From Heterostelium multicystogenum (Eukaryota > Evosea > Eumycetozoa > Acytosteliales > Acytosteliaceae): a stretch of 64,000 nucleotides of DNA. How positions within the stretch are numbered: the stretch's first letter is position 1; the number at the start of each line of letters is the position of its first letter. The notes under the pieces were generated by a model. It was not told the DNA's origin, ran no database searches, and saw nothing but the letters and a program-made list of their open reading frames with translations. A program made the position numbers and the translations under genes. Shown in pieces: positions 11,053-23,742 of this stretch. The DNA is taken from the NCBI GenBank assembly GCA_003667245.1, contig RCNN01000203.1:1-64000 (forward strand), read 5' to 3'.

Positions 11053-13840
11053 ATGACAATGACTTCTATAGTACAAGTTAATACTAATAGTAGTAATAGC
11101 AACAATAGTAATAATAATAGCAATAGTAATAGTAATGAATTGATAAATAAGTTTCTAAAGGATGGTGATTCATTACAATATTTGAATGAGATTGTTGGTG
11201 AAAGCAACAATCAAAGTCATTGTCCCTATCGTCATCATCGTCAAGCAATGAAACTGATCTATTGAATAAACCAGAGAAGCTAGAGTCCTATTTCATTTCT
11301 ATTGTTAATCTTTTAATTGATTTAAAGGTACTTTGGTTGTTGTTGTTGTTGTTGTTCTGCAGGTTTAGTTCAACAGTTAATTGAAGACTAATCCTATTAT
11401 CTTACCTTTTTTATCTCATCTTTTGATAACGAATGATGTGTACACATACTACTTGGATAATTTAGAAATATTTAAATACGACAGTCGATAGAGAACTGGA
11501 GAATTCATCACATGTCGACATCATTAGATTGCAGTCGAATATCGAAAAGTTGGACGAGAGAAAGACTGCGCTGCTGCATCGTGTTAATGCCCCGTCAAAG
11601 GGAATTGCTTCAAAGGTCGAGTCTATCGTTAATCACAATGATCAGCTAAGAAGTCGTTTGCAATCGGTCGATGCTGTCATTCAGATTCTTGAGTACTTTG
11701 AAAAGTACAACCATGTGTCGACTCAATACGAAAGCGCATATGAAGTTAAACAATATCGTAGTGCAACCGATCTGCTCGTTGAAATGGAGAGTCTGCAAAA
11801 CCAATTCCCTGAGCACTTACTCTCTGCTCACCCGTTCCCCAGAATCATTCCATCACTAAAAGATCAGCTGAAGAAGAGAAAGAACACTTTGAAGACGCTT
11901 CTTATTGAGCGCTTTACAAATCATTTGCAAATCATGGCTAACGAAATATCAATTACAGATAAACAGATGCCATCTATCATTTTGTCACTTGACACACTTG
12001 GACTAAGCAACTTCATCATTTCATCGATCTCTTCGCAATTGCTCAACCAATTACTACTTCCACTTCTTAACAACATCAAGTTATCACTCGACAGTTCCTC
12101 TAGTAAGCATTCATCGACCAATATCATAAATACTGTTGACCAAGAAAATTTATTGGATTTTGTAATTCAGTATCCCAAAACACCAATACCAGTTGGTATG
12201 TAGTATATCGCTCACTACTTACATAAGACCATACTAACGGTACTATTCACAACAACTAGATATTTTCTATCATATTTTGCAAGGAATATTTACAATTGTA
12301 CATAAGCATGTCTTTGGAGCTGAAAATAGATTAATGGGTATTCTTGGCAATGAACTTTGGACCACTCTATCGAATACCATCATCAAAGTAAATTTGAAAT
12401 CTATTGTACCTAATGAATCATCCCAACTTGCACAATTTCCAGCGATCCTGGATCAAACTAAACAATTGGAAACAAATCTTTTTAATATGGGTATGTTAGA
12501 ATCTAAAATTAGGAAAGAATTTTAATTAATAGTATGACCTTAGGATTATTTAGTGGAAATCAGATCGATCAAAGATTTTCTTTATCAAAGTATATTGAAA
12601 ATATAGAAATGCATTTTGCAGAAAAGAAAAGAGATCATATACTATTTACAGCTAGAGAAATCATCATCCACGATAAATACGATTCAATTAATTCCGATCA
12701 ATCATTTCTTGGGGAGTCTGAAATTGACCAGGAAAATCTTCAACTATTCTATTTCCCCAACCGCTTAATTTTCAAAAGTGCCAACGAATTGGTCCTACTA
12801 TGTAAATCATCTTTAGCAGAATCTTTAAAGTCCTCTTCCTCCTCACTATGGTAAGTTATGAATGTGTTCAAGAATTGATCAATTTAAACTAAATATTAAC
12901 TTTGATTTACCCAACAAGTTCGAAAAAAATTTTCCAAGCATGTAGAGATATCATTGATTTGTACAGATTTATGTATCTTAAATATCATAAATCAAAAATT
13001 GAAACTGTTCCTCTTTTAGCATGTCTATATTATAATAGTTGTCTCTTCTTATCGCATGCGCTCATTGTCGCATTTGAATATCAACAGCAGTAAGTTTCTA
13101 GTTCCTAACTAAATTTTCACATAAATTATTAACTATCTCTAATTATTATATCTAGATTACACCAACCAAAAGATGAAAAGTTTTTATATACCTTTGTTGA
13201 TTGTTCACCTCTGTATAAAGAGCATGCTGATAAGTTCTTTAAGGAATATATTGAAACACAAAGAGAGTCAATACTATCATATTATGAAAATTGCAATGGA
13301 TTGGATGATACTAAAGACGATAATATTATGCAGACTAGTGAATCAAACTTTAAGAGAATGATAAATGAAATGAATAAGCTTGCTACAACATGGAGAGTAA
13401 ATATAATTTATTTATATCGAAAACTTTATAAATATTAATTCTCTATCTCCATAATCTAGACTGCATTTACAACTGAAGATTACTTTTCTTTGGTTGCATT
13501 CTTTGTAAATAGTATATTAGAGACATTTATCGATTTAGTGTTAGCCCTGGAGAATATCTCATCCCTCGAGACATCGAAATTAAGTCAACTTTGCTCACAT
13601 TTCTTGATTTTCCAACAACTTTTCCTCTACCCTGGTGAATCAGAAGAGTTGGTCAAACCAAGGATGAAACTAATTAAAAATTGGAAAAAAGTGTGGCAGC
13701 TGAATAGAGTACTTGATTTGACACTATCGGAGATTGTCGGACTCTATAATAAGGGTCTAATCAATCGTTTATCAGACAAAGAATTGAAACTGTTGGTTCT
13801 CAGCATATTTGCAGAGTTTGACTTACGTACACATTCCTAG
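11053..13840 (+). CDS. zw10: ZW10 homologue (Dsl1/NRZ tethering complex)
   Basis: ZW10 is the subunit of the ER vesicle-tethering NRZ/Dsl1 complex, and in animals it is also part of the kinetochore RZZ complex. Starting from the ATG at 11053 there is an Asn/Ser-rich N-terminus, then several exons separated by A+T-rich introns (about 11329-11362, 12199-12260, 12852-12918, 13092-13156, 13398-13460). The N-terminal coiled coil (LQSNIEKLDERKTALLHRV; EYFEKYNHVSTQYESA) matches ZW10. The C-terminal part also matches: FPNRLIFKSANELVLLCK, then LACLYYNSCLFLSHAL, then ALENISSLETSKLSQLC, ending LLVLSIFAEFDLRTHS. One frameshift lies near 11210, and one more is possible near 11400-11480. Identity rests on the ordered motifs and is confident. 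Confidence 0.82.
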
Positions 13841-14162
13841 AGACATTAGATAACAAAATCAATGCCAAACAATCCAAACAATAAATTATCACTGTCACCG
13901 ATAAATAATAGAAATCTGTTGATAGCTTTTAGTTTACAACACTTCTTTTTATTTTATTATTGACATAATCATTATTATTGTGTGTATGCATTTATTTCAT
14001 AAGATAGATAGCTAGTAGTATGATTTGGATGATTGTAGTGAGGAGGGAGTTGGTTTTTGCCAATATTAATATTAAATTATTATTGTAGTCTTCATTGGTT
14101 GTAGTTGATGCTTGTTATTTATATTATAATTAAATGTAAGGCTAAGAAGATTAGCAAATTGT
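13841..14162. other. Convergent intergenic spacer
   Basis: This spacer lies between the 3' ends of ZW10 and VPS26. It is A+T-rich and contains AATAAA-like signals on both strands. No gene was seen. Confidence 0.6.
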
Positions 14163-15561
14163 TTAATCGCTTTCATCTTCAGATGCTTCTGGATCAGGAG
14201 TTGGGATTTCGTTGTGAACTTCTGGTGCTTTTCCTGTGTTGTAATTGGTTTTGAAACACCTCTTCTCCACAATGTAATTTCTTGTTGTTTGAAATACCTA
14301 AAAACAAATTAAATATTAATATCTAAAATACTTGGTTATGTATAGATGGGTAGTTGTCACTTACTTCTTATCATCTTCATCTACTAGGGCAAGATTCAAG
14401 TAATATTTTACAGAGAATTTATTATGAACACTTCTGTAAGTTGGAGTAAGATCAAATACAGAAAGGAATAATCTTACTGGGATTGATTCACCTATTATTA
14501 ATTCAAAAAAGATTAGTAAACAAAATCAACTTTGAATATACAATACTAGATAATCGAGATGGTTTGATATCTTTCAACTTACCTCTAACTGGAGCACCAT
14601 CCATAATTTCAAATTTAGTTAAAGTTTCACTTTCGCTGAATACGTTTGGACCTGAACCTGTTTGTTCACGTTTGATCAGAGCAATCTCCATATATTTAAT
14701 TTTTAATTCTGACGAGTAGGAAATAAATCTTTCCAATGATTACATCTTTAAGGTGATATTTAGATTTGTTATATTCAAACTCAATGTGGAGACAGTCCTC
14801 GATACCGACTTCCATCTTAATATTACTGTTAACTTCGGGTGGCTTGTTGAAATTGATTACCCAAATGTCGTACTCCTTTACAATGTTTGATGCATAGTTT
14901 CTAGAGATTGTCAATCTTACAAAATATCTAAGACGAACATTGGTACCATTATATGATTCATATTGTTTCTCGACATTCATAAAGTCGTATGAGAACTGTT
15001 TACTCTCTGTCAATTCACCTGCTGGAGCCAACTCACGTACCAACGATGTGAACTCATAGTGATTACCTCTGTCATAAAAGAGCTCTATAGTATAAACAGT
15101 AGAAAAATAAAAAATAAAAAAAGTAGCGATAAAAAGATCTCAGTATGCAGAGAACAACAACTTGCAAAAATATCAAATCAGAGATCTGCAATATGATATT
15201 ACAGCCTTTCGATTTGATCAGCTAAATGATACATACCTATTTGACCAACGAATTCGACCTTGATACCCTTGTGTTCAATCTTCTTGGCTTTATCTTTCAA
15301 ATTGATGGAAACTTTACCTGAAAACTGGTTCATTTCCAACAAATACAAAGAGTTTCTCTGATTTACCCTTTTCAGAGGTAACTTCAATTGTCTTTCTGTT
15401 TTGACAGTTGTCCAAATCAAAACTGATGTTACATGGACTACCAGTTAATGAATTAAAGAAATTCTATAGTAATAGTCAATAATAATGATAATACAAAGTT
15501 AGTTATAACTATGTACATTCAATTTGAATGTAAAGATTATACTGTTGACTTGACATACCAT
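14163..15561 (-). CDS. vps26: VPS26, retromer arrestin-fold subunit
   Basis: VPS26 binds VPS35 in retromer and helps return receptors from endosomes to the Golgi. The protein begins with the family motif [20 protein letters not shown] and continues with [20 protein letters not shown] and [11 protein letters not shown]. Further on come [15 protein letters not shown], the nearly invariant [30 protein letters not shown] and [11 protein letters not shown], then [12 protein letters not shown] and an acidic tail ending EASEDESD. Introns include about 15464-15558, 15085-15236 and at least two nearer the 3' end. The only ATG that joins the N-terminal motif is at 15559-15561, immediately followed by a GTATGT donor, so exon 1 appears to encode just Met. 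Indels near 15350, 14700 (A/T run) and 14210 break the frame. Confidence 0.9.
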
Positions 15562-16443
15562 TTTCTACAATCTATTCTATATTAACAACAAACGAACAAA
15601 CACAAACCACTATTGATTTTAAATAATACTCTTTCTATATCGGACTAACCAAACTAAGCTGAACTAAACTAAAACTATTAACTTTTACTCTAGTTGTTTC
15701 TGTGGCTATCAATCTATCTATCTCTGATCTATCTATCAATGATTATCTAACAAACTCTATATTCTAGAATATCACTTTCGCCCTATGTATATATAGTGAT
15801 GATGATGATGAATAATGATTGATTGGTTCAACGTCAGATAATTAGAAGTTAAATAGATATATATGTTATCGAAATGCAATGCTGATGATTGGTTGAACAA
15901 CAACAATAATACTACTCCTACTGCTACTACTATTATTATATTATTATAGAAAATAATAAAAAAATTAGTGAGAGAGAACCAGACATTTAAGAAAAATTGA
16001 ATGACTTTTTAAAAAAAAATATAAATTTAAAAAATATTGAAAAAAAAACACAAATATCTGTCTATGCTGGTGGGGTAGTTCTGATTTTTTAAACAATTTT
16101 TGATTTTTTTAGTTTTCATTAACACACACAAGTCAGCCTGAGTTGCATTGATGTTGATATTATGTCCTGTACATTGCATTTAAGACAGACAGTTCATTCT
16201 GAAGTGAACTTACCATACATGCCTCATTCCAACCCGAGATGAATAAAGTTGTAAAGAATAAATATAACCATATATATCATTGATAAGTGGTAGTTTATTT
16301 TTGATACTTGGGAGTTTGGCAACAGAAGATCCTCAAGGGATATGTGAATGTGCTTATTTTTTTGAGTTATTTCCACCTTTGATTGGTTTTCACTTCTGGA
16401 TAGTGGTTGGTGTTTGCAAACCATATTACAAAAAAACTAACAT
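15562..16443. other. VPS26 upstream region
   Basis: This is about 880 bp between the AspRS stop and the VPS26 start. It is A/T-homopolymer-rich, with GATGATGATG and CTACTACTA microsatellites. The short minus-strand ORF at 16224-16424 has no domain or homology I recognise. It probably holds the VPS26 promoter and the AspRS 3' UTR. Confidence 0.55.
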
Positions 16444-18651
16444 TTAATCTTTGAATTTCTTAAAGAGATTCTTGGAGAGAAGTCCGAGGCCAACATCGAC
16501 TAGCTCTTGGTTAGTAATGTAGGTTGGCGAGTCAGTCATCAACTCTCGACCTCCTGAGGTCTTGGGGAATGCTATTACATCACGGATCGACGGTGATCCT
16601 ACCATCAGTGACATGAGACGATCGAATCCAAGGGCAATTCCACCGTGTGGAGGACATCCCATGCTGAGTGCAGTCAGCAAATGGTTGAAACGGCTGATCA
16701 TATGAGGCTGAAGTTGAAGTGCGTTTTCAAGGACACACAGCTGTGTTTCTTGGTTGTGGATACGAATCGATCCTCCACCAAGCTCCACTCCGTTAAGTAC
16801 GATATCGTAGTGAAGTCCACGAATGTGTTCAAAGTCCGATGGCTTCTTGCCGTTGAGCAATTTTACCATGTCGTCGGGATGTGGTGCTGTGAAGGGGTGG
16901 TGGGTTGATTGGAGTGGAGAGTTGTCAGAGAGGTAGTCAGAGGGCGTGAACAGTGGGAAGTCGTCAACCCAGAGGAAGTTGAATTGCTTTGGATCCAACC
17001 GCAAAAGTCCACGATCCTTCATCAAGTTGGCGCTAAATATTCTGACCTTTCCAAGCAGTGATTCCACAATAAAGCGTGGACCTGCAGCGATGAGAACAAC
17101 ATCGCCTTCCTCCAACGAAAGCTTCTCAGTTAATTGGTCTTTCTCTGCTTGACTCAATGATTTCATTATCATTGATTTCCATTCTGTGCTTCCTACTCTA
17201 ATTGAAATCAATCCCTATTGTGATAACTTGTATGAGCTACGATGTGTGATTGCTGAGAACAATGTAAAGTACTTACAGGCGAGTTTGGTATCAAAGTCTT
17301 GGCTTCATTCATTATTGTATCGACGTCTTTGGACGACAAGGTTGGTTGTACCTTGGGTAACTTTATACACTTGATGATGTGTTCAGCCTCTGTGAATGAA
17401 CTCTTTGGTGGTTGTTCCAGGAGTTTGCGGAAGATCTCCACCTTGGTGTTACCAAATATCTTTGTAATGTCCACTAGTTCCAATCCATATCTTGTGTCAG
17501 GCTTGTCAATACCGTACTTGTCCAGCACTTGTCTGTAGGTATAATGTGGGAAAGGTGTTTTAATGTCATAGCCTGCTTCTTTCCACATTGCAACAATCAA
17601 TCCTTCTATAATTTTGTAGATCTGCTGGCAGTCGACAAACGAAAGTTCCATATCAATCTGAGTGAATTCAGGCTGTCGATCAGAACGAAGATCCTCGTCA
17701 CGATAGCAACGTGCAAGTTGGAAGTAACGATCGAGTCCACCAACCATGAGAAGCTGCTTGTATTGCTGTGGGGATTGAGGCAAGCTGTAGAATTTGCCGT
17801 GCTCTCTTGTGGGGACGAGATACTCACGAGCACCTTCTGGTGTGGGACGGAACAGTGTTGGTGTTTCGACCTCGACAAACAACTGATCAGTCAGGAAAAC
17901 GACGTGCGGCCAAGGCAACCTTGGAGCGCAGCCTAATGTTTGACTGGACAGAAGGACGACGCAAATCGACGTATCTGTGCTTGAGACGGACCTCCTCTGT
18001 GACATTTTCGGCGTCGTGCTCAATAGTGAATGGCAGGTCGTGGCACTGATTTAGGAGCACAATCTCAGTGACATCGACTTCAATATCTCCTGTTGCCATG
18101 GCAGGGTTGGCCATCTTGGGTGGACGCTCACGGACGACACCGGCGACGCGAATGACACTCTCGAGTCTCAATGATTTAAGATGCTCTACACTGTTGAACT
18201 CGACATTGACGAGGTCTGATCTGACCACCAACTTGCTTGCCGATCCTTCACCGACCGGACAGAATATCTGGGTGGTTCCATGGCCATCCCTGAGCACAAT
18301 GAAAATGAATTCACCCAGCTTTCTGATCGATGAAACCCATCCATTCAAGACAATGCTTTTTGCCAACATCATTTTTATTCAATTCACCACAAGTGTGTGT
18401 TCTGATATTTGATGCAGTGGTTGTAGTATTGTTTGAAGTTGATGTTGATGTCGATGTTGAGTATCTAAAGTATTGATATAAAGGATTATTATGTTGTTGT
18501 TGATGGCTAATTATATTATATCTAAAGCTATCATTTCTATATATTATATTCTGCTGAGAGGAAGAATATTTAAAGTTTCTTTGATAAGGTTGATCTCTTA
18601 TAGATTGTTGTTGCTCTATTTAGAGAGAACAACTTCTATTGCTCATCATTT
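16444..18651 (-). CDS. Mitochondrial-type aspartyl-tRNA synthetase
   Basis: This class IIb synthetase charges tRNA-Asp, and its bacterial-style architecture points to the mitochondrial enzyme. The OB-fold anticodon domain carries [11 protein letters not shown] and [20 protein letters not shown]. Class II motif 1 is near [19 protein letters not shown], motif 2 is [20 protein letters not shown], and motif 3 is [14 protein letters not shown] close to the C-terminus (end FKKFKD). The bacterial insertion domain is present. A 62 bp intron lies at 17215-17276. Two single-base slips occur, at the T5 run 18357-18361 and near 17893-17899. Coding potential continues 5' of the 18357 slip as a Ser/Thr/Gln-rich leader, probably the mitochondrial presequence. 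I therefore place the start near 18651, though a stop near 18620 leaves this uncertain. Confidence 0.88.
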
Positions 18652-18873
18652 TGGTGATAAATGCAGTTGAGCCTCAAGTGTAAATGGTTGAAATAATCTA
18701 ATCGGGTTCGCTTTTTTCAGTACACAACTAAAATTAAAAAACTAATAGTCTGCAAAAAAATGGGATTGATCAATCAGATTTACGTCACACACAGTGATAT
18801 GAATACTTTTCATCTTATGAGATAATTATTTTTTTTGAAAGAATATCATTTATTTAAAAGTGTTAAAGTAGGA

Positions 18874-21465
18874 CTACATTAAAATGGAGGAGGTTGCCAA
18901 AGCCAAGAAAGTGTCGTACTGGTCGGCAAGCGATGCAGCAGTGAGCTGTGACTTTACCCATTTGGCAGCTTTTGACAACGATTTGTTGCCATTGAGTCTT
19001 TTGGGATGAGAATGATTTGTTGAATGTGGCAATAACACATAGTGTGATCCAACAATCATCAGAAACTGCGCTCAAGGTGTCTGGCTTTGATGTTACTTTG
19101 AAAGTCACTGTGTTCCAGCTACCGTTGGCTTTTTGTGAACGAATCAAATCCATCATCAAATCATCACTAGAAGAGGATGAAGTTGAGGATGTTGATGATT
19201 TTGACTTCATTGGTGCTGGAGCGGAAACTGGAGTTGATGATGATCGTTTTGGTTTAAAGAATGAAAAAATAGAAGAAGAAGTAGATGGAGACATCATTTC
19301 ACTGTAATTTTCAATACCATCAAGAAGTTGACTCGATTCACTAATTTGACAGGTAACCTCCATAGACATGCGTTGTATAGCAGAAATATCTTGAGCTAGT
19401 ATAACTATTTTTTCATCCTGTGAATTCAAATCTCCTCCTAAAGAGTCTTGAGATCGCTGATTAGGTTGAGAGGAGAATATTCTATTAGGCACGGAGGGAG
19501 GCACTGAGAAGAGTTGCATTGAAGGGGCAAAACATCCAGGAGCAGAGTGGAAGGCTGAAGAAGAAGAAATACGATCAGGATCTGTTGGAGCTACAACTTC
19601 GACAGTTTGCATGGTTTCTTCAGTCTGTTTGTCAGACTCTGCAACAACCACAAAAGATGTGTGATTGGAAACCAATTGGTATTTCTTACCTAGCTTGACA
19701 ATGGCATCCCTGTTGGTATCCTTCTTCTCTTTTCCTCTTCTTCGAGATCCTTGATGATCATGTTGGCAGTAAGAGTATGGATTGAATTGGATTGTGATTG
19801 AGCTTTGCTGAAATCAACTGGGATTTCATAACGAAGAGTTTGTCCGGTTGGACCATCGGCTGTGATGACAAATGTCTTAGTGGTCAAGTTTTCTGGAACA
19901 TTTTCCAAAAGACCATAGAGGAAGAATCTCTCATTATTGAAGATTGGTCTGACTGATTTTGGTGCTTGGACAACAGGAAGTCCATCCCAATCTACTTGAA
20001 TATTGGCAATGATTGGCTCCATGGCGATACTCATCAACTTCATAACTTGAGTCTCCATCATAGAATTATCGTCAATGAACTCAAAGTAACCTCTGCAAGC
20101 CTTTGACAAACCTTCGACCAACAGCTTGTCAACATCACTTCCAATACCCAGTGTGAAAATTCTTGTAGTTCCAGCCTCTTTGGCGACGTAGTCAATCAAT
20201 TCATCTCTTCGTGATACCTCACCATCAGTCACTGTATTTACACTTACAATTAATATATCGATTATTGACTTATATATATGATTCATATACTTACAAATAA
20301 ATACTTGTCTTGGATATTTAGAGTCGACTGGTTGATTGATGATTGCTTTGATTGGTGGTAATAATTCAGTTCCACCTAAATTAGCATCTATTTTCTTAAT
20401 ATAGTCACTAGCTTGCTCCAGAGTTTCGTCATTATACAATCTTGATTCAGGGAATTGTGATGAGAATGTTGAACCAAAGAGCCAGATATTGAATTTAGAT
20501 TTCTCTGTCAATGATCTCATCAAAATTTCAAGACAGCGCTTAGCTTTTTTTATGATTCCACCAGACATTGATCCTGAACAATCGATCAAGAAAATAAATT
20601 CTGAACATTGATCGATATCTTCAGCTGCGACTTGAAGTGTTGGGTAAAAGTTGAGTCCCAAAGCATAGGTGTTGTCAGCTGATTTTTCAATAAAATAAGC
20701 TGGAAGTTCTCTGGTTGTTGGTTTGATAACAACAATAATATTGTTTGATATACCATTAGCAGTTGAAAGCTTGACAAAACCATTCTTTCCATCGATCTTG
20801 ATGTTAGCTTTGTAGTGGTTCAATTCAACAGATTGAATTGGAACGGAGAGATCTATTTTCAAGTTGAGGTTCAAATTAAATTTGTATTTGGGGAACATAT
20901 AACGGTGGAGACCAAAGTGAAGATTCTCAAGGTGAGTGCCAATCTCTGAAACCATTGTGAGTGAGATTGTGACTTCTTTAGATGGTGGCAGGTTACCAAT
21001 CATTGTGGAGAAAGTTCCTTTTGATTGTTTCTCAACCAAGAATGCTTGGTTACCACTGGCAACTGCGTCATTGTATTTGTTGGAAGCAGCTTCCTTCTCT
21101 TTGATCTTTGCAGAGAGAACCTTGTCATCATAGGTGACTACAAATTTGCTGATGGCAGCACCTGGAGCAAGTGGCATCTGGTATCTGGCTTCTACCGGAG
21201 TGGTTGAGTTGTTTTGGTATCTTTGAGTGAAAACTGTGGTGACTGTAGAGTCAGAAACGACAGCATCGACTTGGAAGTCTGTCAAAGCAAAAGTGGAAGT
21301 GGAAGTGGAAATGGATTGAATCTTTGGCTGCAAACCAACAAAAGAAGGAATCATTGAAGATTCCAATCTTTCGAAAAACAATGAGTAGCTTGGAGCCATA
21401 TGAACTTTTGAATTTAGAGAGTCATCTTTATTTTTGAATCCTAAAACTGATTTAATATATTGCAT
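18874..21465 (-). CDS. VIT- and VWA-domain protein
   Basis: The protein belongs to the intracellular VIT-VWA family (related to VWA5A and the PARP4 N-terminus), which is expanded in dictyostelids and has no settled role. The VIT domain spans about residues 40-170 (PVEARYQMPLAPGAAISKFV, then AFLVEKQSKGTFSTMIGNLP). The VWA domain has a complete MIDAS: DCSGSMSGG, the GGTELLPP threonine, and TDGEVSRRD after splicing. A 63 bp intron (20232-20294) is a multiple of three and stop-free, so it reads through as about 21 false residues. A C-terminal Ser-rich region with coiled-coil potential precedes an end segment that shifts frame near 18990. Another slip lies near 19720. Expected length is about 850 residues. 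Confidence 0.85.
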
Positions 21466-22350
21466 TTTCTTAAAGTGATATATAGAAATTAAAAAAAAAA
21501 TTGTATTTACAATAAAGATTATTAGTTATGAATTAACTTTTGAATTTAGATCTTCACGAATTGAATGATTTAATTTAAGTCTCTCCAGTCTAGACTTATT
21601 TAAATATTCATTTATAAACATTTGTCCCTCAATCATTTCAATGTTAATTTCAAGTTTGGGGATGTGTGAAAATGAAATCAAAAAAATTTATTCATAGAAA
21701 ATTGCTACGTTTTGGGTGGTTTGAGAAAAACAAGATCTCAAATAAATGACTACAGAATAGTAGTAGTATTTTTACATTTTAAACTACCAATATTCGATTG
21801 GTCTTATTAAATTTTCAAAATCATAATCCACATGTGTAATACTTCAAAAGGAAGAAAAAACCAATCATTTAATGATAAAAATAAAAAACAAAAAACAAAC
21901 AAAGAATGTACATATCCAATGATAATATTAAAATGAACTTATTTAAATTAACTTTAGAAAAACAATCATAGTTTTTGTTTAAAATCTCTAAAACATGTTA
22001 TTTATATTTGCATCCATGTTTTATTTACTCTTATGGATGATTACTCATTTGCAATTGGTGTTAAAATATTTCTTATCATGGTTACTCCTAAAGCCTTATG
22101 AGATGAGGTTATCTCATTCACTAGTCCCAATTGTCTATTTCATACTATAATCTTGTATACATGTGAAGTCTATTTTAAATAAATTAGGAAAAAAACAACC
22201 TTATTAATTGAAAAATTGTAATAAAAAAAAACAAAATAAGAGATTTTCAATATTTCTAAATGAGGAAATATAGCTGTGAATATAAAAGACACAGGTCCCT
22301 CATGAATATTCAGATATTCATTCAATAGAGTCACAAGTAACAGATACACA
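21466..22350. other. Divergent intergenic region
   Basis: About 880 bp lies between the VIT-VWA gene start and a small plus-strand gene. It is A+T-rich and no coding signal is visible. A near-TATA stretch (GAATATAAAAGACACAGG, 22277-22294) lies about 60 bp before the small gene's ATG and could be its core promoter. Confidence 0.45.
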
Positions 22351-22579
22351 ATGGATAAACAAAACAAAACAAATACTTCTAAAAACAATGGTAAATATAC
22401 TTATTTATAGAAAATCTCTAAAAAATTGATATTGATTAAATTAATTTCTAGAGGAGAAATTTAAGGAGGGAGAGCAAAAGGAGGGATATGGTATTCCAGA
22501 GATGACTCAAGACCATGAACTCTATGAAAACCCAAACCTTCATCAAAAGTTTGACCTGAAGAGAGGTGACATCCAGTAG
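22351..22579 (+). CDS. Small two-exon protein, 55 aa
   Basis: This gene is too short and too split for an ORF scan. Exon 1 (22351-22390) begins MDKQNKTNTSKNN. A 61 bp intron (22391-22451, GTAAAT...TTCTAG) follows, with a stop in the unspliced frame. Exon 2 (22452-22579) reads EKFKEGEQKEGYGIPEMTQD and ends KFDLKRGDIQ. Splicing joins the reading frame exactly (AAT G|AG GAG). The protein is hydrophilic, charged and Lys/Glu-rich, with no signal peptide or membrane segment, and its function is unknown. Evidence is coding-like composition plus good splice sites. A TATA-like element lies about 60 bp upstream. Confidence 0.6.
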
Positions 22580-22739
22580 ATTATCGCCACTTCATCATAA
22601 TCTCATTTTATAATTCTTTTGTAAATAAAATAGTCATTAAAGAAATAAATTGATAGGATAGAACAATTGTTATTATTTTATTTTTATTAGTCTATTTGTA
22701 CAGTTTAATTGAGTAAATTGGAAAATTTGTAATTTTTAT

Positions 22740-23439
22740 TTATTTAAAGTTTACATCGACATCAATATCACAGAGTCTTCCGGTGTTGTATTGTTTGATG
22801 GTGGGGCGAGTCCATCCACCAAACTCCTTGAAATCGTAAAAAGAGGGATGATTATCATAATGTGCGTACCATAGTGGCAAATGTGATCCACCGTGGTAGT
22901 TCTCACCCATGATAGGCTTCCACTGAGATGCAGAGGTATAAACACCTATTCTAATACCCAAAACATTGGCTTGTTGAATCATGGCATGGAAGAATTTTCT
23001 ATTCTCAGTGACACTATGATGCCAGTATTCTGGACCTTCGATATCCAACCAATACATATGTACTGGTGTACCATTTGATCTCAAATGCTTAACCATGCTG
23101 GTCATTTGCGCTTTTGGATCACCGCATTTTTACACATGGGAATATATATGCATCTATTCTATTAAAGCCTACAAATAAATTTATTAGCATACTCTGAATT
23201 TTTCCATGTAATATAGGATATTTACCAGCTTGTTTCGCATGAATAATACTATTTGGTGCATTTAAATCCAATTGTCCATTTGATCTTCTAGCTCTAATAA
23301 TTGCAAAGTCATATCCACTGTGTTTTAAACAGTGCCATGTACTTGCATTTGTGGCATGTGAAATATCTACACCATAACTGGCGTCAACTGTAAATGAATA
23401 CAAGGATATAATGATAAATAATGATAATAAAAGTTTCAT
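22740..23439 (-). CDS. GH25 lysozyme (muramidase), secreted
   Basis: Enzymes of the GH25 family cleave the N-acetylmuramic acid to N-acetylglucosamine bond of bacterial peptidoglycan. The ATG at 23439 gives a strong signal peptide (MKLLLSLFIIISLYSFTVDA), and the mature protein opens YGVDISHATNASTWHCLK. GH25 hallmarks are DIS near the N-terminus, FAIIRARRSNG, and the catalytic-strand motif MYWLDIEGPEYW containing the DxE pair. Later come IRIGVYTSASQW and LPLWYAHYDNHPSF. A 57 bp intron (23169-23225) has length divisible by three. One base is missing near 23127, just before the conserved CGDP. I infer a role in phagosomal or extracellular digestion of bacteria. Confidence 0.88.
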
Positions 23440-23672
23440 AGTGAAATTAAAGTGATCTATAGATATGATATGATTTAAGAGGTAAGATAAATTTACCATG
23501 GTTGTAGGTATATATAATTTATTTTTTAACTCTGAAAAGAAAAAAATAAAATAAAATATTATTATTGTTATTCTACCAGATTAATTTAAATTTGAAATTG
23601 AAATATATTCGTTTGATCGATGTATAGAATTGGTATATAGATAAAATCCTGGTTTGTTTGTTGTTTGTGAAA

Positions 23673-23703
<31 letters not shown>

Positions 23704-23742
23704 GTATAAAAAGTTTGTATGTCCAGGGTGATGGGACTTTGA
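23440..23742. other. Intergenic spacer with A/T homopolymer
   Basis: This is about 300 bp between the lysozyme start and the CPSF30 stop. It includes a long A-tract interrupted once by G at about 23671-23703, which on the minus strand is a T-tract downstream of CPSF30. No gene was seen. Confidence 0.6.

Noticed and set aside
16047..16105. AACAATTTTTGA, resembling an Sm-binding site of an snRNA
   Set aside because: No snRNA core sequence (U1, U2, U4, U5 or U6) precedes it, and such runs are expected by chance in this A+T-rich DNA.
16224..16424. A 66-codon minus-strand ORF between AspRS and VPS26
   Set aside because: It is short, has a hydrophobic A+T-driven C-terminus and no recognisable family or splice partners.
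22170..22388. Hydrophobic minus-strand ORF of 72 codons
   Set aside because: It overlaps the promoter and first exon of the small plus-strand gene, and its composition is that of reverse-complement A-rich DNA.
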